A DNA stretch of 64,000 bases from Lingula anatina (taxonomy: Eukaryota > Brachiopoda > Lingulata > Lingulida > Lingulidae): assembly GCF_001039355.2 (NCBI RefSeq), contig NW_019773518.1, forward strand, positions 29,225 through 93,224, given 5' to 3'. The stretch's first letter is position 1; every line of letters begins with the position of its first letter. Below, one piece after another: positions 61,090-64,000 of the stretch. Position numbers and translations under genes: made by a program. Below the pieces are notes generated by a model. That model worked only from the letters and a program-made list of their open reading frames with translations, did not search any database and was not told the DNA's origin.

Positions 61090-61813
61090 CTGTCAACATA
61101 AGAGTTACAAACAAAAGAAATAAACTGCCGGACTGTGTCATAAATACAGAATCACCAAATGACTTCAATGGTAAACTTTACAACAGACACTGGTCAAAAA
61201 GGCTCTTCTTCCTGAGACCATGTGGTAAGCAGGGCAGATCCAGAACGTTTTGAAGGGGGTCCAGTTTCTTAGGGATTGACAGGCCTTGGATTGCGAGGCC
61301 GACCCTCACCTCCATGGTTTCAGATTCGTGGGCACGCTCGAGGGCCCCCGAAAAGAAATTGGTGTCTTGGAGGTCAAACGGGGCAATTTAGTACAGTTTA
61401 GAATTATGATTCAGCTAGACATATTTTGGTGCGTTTTTTAAAATCAGAAATCGAAGGAGGGGGGGGTGGGGTCAGGACCTCCCTGACACCACCCCTAAAT
61501 CCCCCGCTGGTAAATACACATATCTACAGACAGACATTTAACACTGACCGACCACAGAGGAGAGCGGACAGCTCAGGTTTTGACCATTTGGACCTGGGTT
61601 GTCCAGTTGTCCTGGCTCTGAGGCTGACATTGAATACGTGGGGAAATGGACCCCTGGCCACACACTGTCACTTCAGACCAATAACGTTTCTCTGGACTCG
61701 CGAAACGCATCAATACGTGGCCCTCGCTACTTTTTCTTATTTCGTTTATCGTGTGTGTTAAATTTGAACAATTCTTAACTCATCATGAGACTTCTTACCT
61801 GTGTCCATCCCAT
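42740..61813 (-). CDS. Secreted multidomain protein: EGF x7, PAN, TSP1, vWA, TSP1, SUEL lectin
   Basis: I spliced the whole gene by eye. Coding exons, in gene order: 61813-61799, 59726-59612, 59304-59246, 58574-58454, 57910-57775, 57147-57007, 56548-56404, 56184-56032, 55689-55645, 55221-55085, 54662-54507, 54279-54239, 53905-53795, 53228-53115, 52896-52774, 52442-52323, 51952-51839, 51245-51135, 50883-50773, 50528-50386, 50053-49666, 49240-49065, 48682-48513, 48227-48109, 47770-47700, 47399-47339, 46905-46623, 46007-45893, 45626-45410, 45225-45082, 43632-43544, 43445-43326, 43012-42740. All have GT/AG borders, phases agree and no stop interrupts: about 1478 residues. The protein is predicted to be secreted, with domains as listed in the following entries. 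There is no C-terminal membrane span. Adhesion or glycan recognition is inferred from the domains; the physiological role is unknown. Least certain are the 5' exon, the 45-base exon at 55645 and the acceptor at 50528. Confidence 0.8.
43446..43543 (-). repeat. Intron made almost entirely of an (AAT)n microsatellite
   Basis: The 98-base intron between the first two SUEL exons starts GTAATTATTATT and consists of ATT/AAT repeats (43467-43541) except for the last about 21 bases with the acceptor. The Ile/Leu-rich open frame across it is an artefact of reading the repeat. Confidence 0.75.
44428..44835. repeat. Two diverged copies of a G-tract repeat in tandem
   Basis: Units of about 175 bases at 44428-44605 and 44660-44835 share a poly-G start, AGAATCT.CTTTTG.CA, CTCTATG and GGTGCTCTTTCACTTTTCA. 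They lie in the intron between TSP1 domain 2 and the SUEL domain. Confidence 0.7.
44857..45026. mobile_element. MITE, family A copy 4
   Basis: Ends GCATTCGCAACAGGGTTGAT and ATCAACTCTGATTTGAATGC in inverted orientation, internal AAGCCGACCCACGG / GGTGGGTCGGCCATATTTGG, core TTTATTCAGTGTCTATTACGGG. It sits about 55 bases from the TSP1 exon at 45082, within the intron. Confidence 0.8.
45082..45225 (-). CDS. TSP1 domain 2
   Basis: A single phase 1-1 exon, about residues 1271-1318: [20 protein letters not shown] followed by RRRC and CGLRCCN. This is a textbook thrombospondin type 1 repeat, with WxxW for C-mannosylation and CSVSCG (Ser) where O-fucosylation usually occurs. Confidence 0.9.
45410..46905 (-). 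CDS. von Willebrand factor A domain with altered metal site
   Basis: Exons 46905-46623, 46007-45893 and 45626-45410, about residues 1066-1270. Hallmarks: [56 protein letters not shown] and [15 protein letters not shown]. The first MIDAS motif reads DGSYR, not DxSxS, and the usual late Asp in xxxTDG is Cys (VSCGAS), so normal metal coordination is unlikely. Confidence 0.85.
47339..47770 (-). CDS. TSP1-like domain 1 (two exons, short)
   Basis: Exon 47770-47700 gives [19 protein letters not shown], the WSxW and CxxxxxRxRxR core of a thrombospondin type 1 repeat. Exon 47399-47339 adds [20 protein letters not shown]. The usual CSVSCG segment is missing (only CDRNN), so the domain is shortened. 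Confidence 0.75.
47892..48041. mobile_element. Hairpin element rich in AACGTTA palindromes
   Basis: Two direct copies of GTTATTATAACGTTACCGTAACGTTTATAT (one with CAT for CGT) are separated by about 20 bases and flanked by the inverted CCCAGCAT...AACGTT / AACGTTCTGCTTGGGCTGGG. It lies in the intron between exons 48109 and 47770. Confidence 0.6.
48109..49240 (-). CDS. Cys-rich linker region (three exons), unrecognised
   Basis: Exons 49240-49065, 48682-48513 and 48227-48109, about residues 867-1021. It includes [46 protein letters not shown] and [20 protein letters not shown]. The spaced CP...GC pattern suggests one or two small disulfide-bonded domains, but I cannot name them. Splice sites and phases are consistent. 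Confidence 0.6.
49666..50528 (-). CDS. PAN/apple-like domain (two exons)
   Basis: Exons 50528-50386 and 50053-49666, about residues 690-866. The pattern [20 protein letters not shown] with TFI resembles the core of PAN/apple domains (C..C......C.AY.F). The rest is Ser/Glu-rich and ends CTTNK. The first exon needs the weak acceptor TTAATTAAG at 50529 to keep phase; the nearer, stronger TTGCAG would put a stop in frame unless another small exon is missing. Confidence 0.6.
50773..53905 (-). CDS. Seven EGF-like domains, one exon each
   Basis: Residues about 422-690. Each domain is a single phase 1-1 exon of 111-123 bases: 53905, 53228, 52896, 52442, 51952, 51245 and 50883 (starts). Domains 1, 2, 5 and 6 open with the calcium-binding pattern DLDEC, DINEC, EIDEC and DIDEC; domain 3 has EMNEC, and domains 4 and 7 are less typical. 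Aromatic and Gly positions before the last Cys are kept (GWTGTLC, GFTGVFC, GYTGELC). Domain 5 has a seventh Cys (LNCGVC in place of LNGGTC). The uniform phase fits growth by exon duplication. Confidence 0.9.
51611..51731. repeat. Dispersed repeat with C-tract (family C)
   Basis: It begins CAGTGGCGTATTTAGGGGG, contains a run of C and ends AGAATTTTGACTAGCTGAATCAT. Related sequence lies at 57199-57515 (same orientation, ending AACCGCCCCTG) and inverted at about 61407-61510. All three are in introns of the multidomain gene. Confidence 0.65.
52680..52760. repeat. GA-rich and G-tract tract in intron
   Basis: Low-complexity AG/G sequence directly after the EGF domain 3 donor. Confidence 0.85.
54239..59304 (-). 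CDS. N-terminal HFRGxTISW-type extracellular module
   Basis: Ten exons encode about residues 44-421. Landmarks in order: [39 protein letters not shown] followed by [39 protein letters not shown] with ECGSVC, and YETVMAN at the end. I recognise the HFRGGTISW / VxFxxRxxWR / NxSP / DPxGDxVRCRW order as recurring in uncharacterised extracellular proteins of invertebrates and protists. I know of no function for it. All ten exons together are phase 1 at both ends, so the module is shuffleable in the same way as the EGF exons that follow. Confidence 0.7.
55857..55908. repeat. (TA)n microsatellite in intron
   Basis: About 25 TA units between exons 56032 and 55689. Confidence 0.95.
56620..57006. repeat. 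CA-rich microsatellite region abutting a splice donor
   Basis: ACAC, CATA and CAAGCA variants become pure (AC)n toward 57006. On the minus strand this gives GTGTGTGT... starting at the exon 57147-57007 donor itself. Confidence 0.9.
57199..57515. mobile_element. Family C dispersed repeat, longer copy
   Basis: The left end CAGTGGCGGATTTAGAGG... (here AGTGGCGG) and the inverted right end GGAACCGCCCCTGTGG are related. Inside are G and C tracts and a poly-A of about 21 at 57371-57391. Confidence 0.6.
58084..58130. repeat. (TA)n microsatellite with poly-T
   Basis: About 18 TA units then 10 T, in the intron between exons 58454 and 57910. Confidence 0.95.
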
Positions 61814-61987
61814 GCCGCCTTGATGTGTCCACCATTTTGAACCTCCATGGTCAAGGTCGAGCTGAGCTGCAGTCGTAACGTGGAGAGGTCCCGAGTTCAC
61901 TAAGCCATGCGACCAGCCAAACACAGCGGAGGATCTGACGCCACGGAATCGCGATCTTTTGACTTTGTCATGGGACAGCGGTTGGGA
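59612..61987 (-). CDS. 5' exons and signal sequence of the multidomain gene
   Basis: The 59726-59612 exon has a clear acceptor (TATGTTTCAG) and encodes the hydrophobic [20 protein letters not shown]. Its frame is open through the acceptor, so translation may begin in an upstream exon ending CAG/GTAAG at 61799, where ATG (61813) sits in GGCGGCATGG, close to the Kozak consensus. That gives MGWTQ plus a basic region ([10 protein letters not shown]) before the hydrophobic core. If translation starts at 59684 instead, the signal peptide is shorter and of conventional form. The upstream exon could reach to an AG at 61988 and is mostly 5' UTR in this model. Confidence 0.5.
61041..61086. repeat. (AAAT)n microsatellite
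   Basis: About 11 AAAT units in the long 5' intron. A second array of about 15 units is at 63206-63267. Confidence 0.95.
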
Positions 61988-63215
61988 CTAGAGATTTAGA
62001 GAGAATTACTTCGATGATTGTGAAGGACTGTGGTTATAGAACCGTGTCGGAGATGACGAGTGTTCGTGTCTCTCTTCAACGCGAGTTGCTTCATTGTGAT
62101 CGCCATGCTCTGTTACCCTTTACCACTTGTATTATCACTTTTCACGTATAGTTAGTTAAATGGATTTATTTTCGCGACAATGCCGAATATATACAAATAT
62201 AATACAATAATGTGATTATATAAGTAACGGCCCAGCCCTATGGGCTTACAAAGTCACCGGTTACCAAACATTAATAATATAGAAGCTTCTTTCTGACCTG
62301 ATAGCAATTAAAGAGAAACCTCGCTGTGCTTCTATGAAAATCTGTAAAAAGCACTTGAGGTCTCTCTTAAACCTCTTCCAGGTCATATATTAAACATATT
62401 AAACATATTCCCATAATTTTTTTTCTGGCTAATTCTGTGTACATGTCTGCACTGCGATCAATGACAAATTTCGCACCGAATTGCCGTCATCATTTACATG
62501 TAGCTGCGCTCTGGTAGAGAGTGATACTTTTTTTTTTGCTGTGCGAAGGCGACAGAGCAACAATATAGCCGAATAAAAATGACAAAAGCACCCTTTGGTC
62601 TATTGAAAAACATATCTACACGAATGAAGTAATTTATAAACTTAGTCCTATTCATTCTTTAGAACAAAGTGCGTGAGTATTAATAATCTCTGCTTGCGAT
62701 GTCGTGTTGGATTTATTAAAGACACACTGCATGAGATGTACCCGCCATAATGGATTTTCCCTGGAAAATATCATTTATCTATCCCTATCTGCACTTGGAT
62801 TTGACCTTTGATAAAAGTTTGGTGTTAGCTTAAAATGACTAGCCAGTCATTATAGCAGCGACCATCTTCCTATATGCTTCCTATGTAAATATCAACATCA
62901 AGTACGCTCCAGAATAAATCATTTGAGGGCTTAAATCGTTTTTTAATGTGTATGTAAGATTTATAAGAAGCTGTGGTTGGCAAAAATAAGTACTTGGGGA
63001 AATTTTTCAAACTAGTGGAGTGAACCTTAAACCGTGAAACCGCACGTGGTACCGTGACAAGAGTGGATCCTCAACCAGTCGTGTACATTTATATTAAAAA
63101 AACAAAAAACAAAGGGACATTACTTCCTGCCATTCTTTTTTCTCGACAAGAAAAAGCACAATTTCTCCCTCTCACGAACCATTGCTCGACCCATATGTAC
63201 ACATAGAAAAAATAA

Positions 63216-63266
<51 letters not shown>

Positions 63267-64000
63267 ATCTTCAGAACTTCAGGTGAAAAAAATTAGTGTG
63301 TATTCGTATGATAAATTACCAGCACAATAAACACGTACTAAAGGTCAAACATAAGAGAAAGGAAGGAGCAAGGACAAACACAAAACAAGATATTATGGTG
63401 AAATGAGAGAACACAATAAGCATTTGGGTAAATTTTCAAACCAATGGAGTGAACCTTTAGTTGTGACAAGAGTGGATCCTGAGCCAATCTTGTACATTTA
63501 TATTAAAAAAAGGGACTTTACTTCCTTCCATTTTTTTTCTCGAGAAGAAAAAGTACAATTCCTCCCTCTCACGAACCATTGCTCGACCCACATAGAAAAT
63601 AATAATACATGTAAGATAAATAATTAAATCTTAAAGAATTACAGGTGAAAAAATTAGTGTGTATTCGTATGATTAATTACCAGCACAATATACACGTACT
63701 AAAGGTCAAACATCAGAGAAAGGAGGGAGCAAAGACAAACACAAAACAAGATATTATGGTGAAATGAGAGAACAAAAAACGTATTCAAAGGTGATACAAC
63801 GTCCTGGGTGTTTATTAAAAAATTGAACAGTGAAGTTACTATCCCAATTTCCACGCACGGAGGGTCTTAACCAAATGAAATCCAGGACGTGAGAGGACAG
63901 ACAGCAATACGGCTTGGAATGTCATTTTTAATTCTCTTCCTCAAGGCTGTCACAGAAAACAGTGCTATCATCGTGTTGTTCGTGTTTAGGAGAGACCCGG
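61988..64000. other. Upstream flank of the multidomain gene
   Basis: No coding sequence is recognised. The promoter should lie just right of about 61.99 kb, but no core element stands out. The right end is occupied by a tandem repeat of about 420 bases and an (AAAT)n array. Confidence 0.5.
62985..63780. repeat. Tandem duplication of a unit of about 420 bases
   Basis: Copy 1 (about 62985-63405) and copy 2 (about 63418-63780) share ACAAGAGTGGATCCT, TTGTACATTTATATTAAAAA, CTCACGAACCATTGCTCGAC, TTAGTGTGTATTCGTATGAT and AAAACAAGATATTATGGTGA. Copy 1 carries the (AAAT)n expansion that is nearly absent from copy 2. Confidence 0.85.

Noticed and set aside
61426-61761. 111-codon plus-strand frame, and an open minus-strand stretch at about 61560-61720
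   Set aside because: The left part is the family C repeat. The minus-strand stretch ([19 protein letters not shown]) lacks a good acceptor and an in-phase donor. I treat it as intronic, though it could be a missed exon.

Overview
The window is eukaryotic nuclear DNA. Genes are split by GT-AG introns, coding density is low, and the spaces are full of microsatellites, MITE-like inverted repeats and decayed transposons. It most likely comes from a marine invertebrate. Extracellular proteins that mix EGF, TSP1, vWA, PAN and SUEL-lectin domains, the high heterozygosity implied at 23.8-34.7 kb, and a palindromic repeat tail near 1.8 kb would all suit a lancelet (Branchiostoma). This assignment is an inference and is not proven by the sequence.

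Layout. (1) 3.5-6.9 kb, minus strand: an arginine/serine-rich, largely disordered protein of about 1126 residues with one C-terminal membrane segment (tail-anchored). Two overlapping reading frames must be joined, either by a 61-base mini-intron or by correcting a one-base indel. (2) 7-17 kb: no gene recognised. It holds a LINE reverse-transcriptase relic (minus), a Tc1/mariner relic (plus) and MITEs. (3) 17.7-28.3 kb, plus strand: a seven-coding-exon gene for a small single-pass membrane protein with a Lys/Glu-rich N-terminal domain and Thr-rich stretches. Exons 2-8 lie in a 5.4-kb block repeated in tandem at 29.3-34.7 kb. The copies are nearly identical and meet at an ambiguous base (N at 29306), so a false haplotype duplication in the assembly is at least as likely as a true duplication. 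(4) 34.7-42.7 kb: no gene recognised, several MITEs. (5) 42.7-61.8 kb, minus strand: one large gene that I could splice completely. It has about 33 coding exons with consistent phases and encodes about 1478 residues: signal sequence, a module carrying an HFRGxTISW-type motif, seven EGF domains, a PAN/apple-like domain, a Cys-rich linker, TSP1, vWA, TSP1 and a C-terminal SUEL-type galactose-lectin domain. It looks like a secreted adhesion or recognition protein. (6) 62-64 kb: intergenic, with a tandem repeat of about 420 bases.

The three genes show no operon-like relation. Splice sites were assigned by eye from GT/AG context and reading phase; transcript data would be needed to confirm them.
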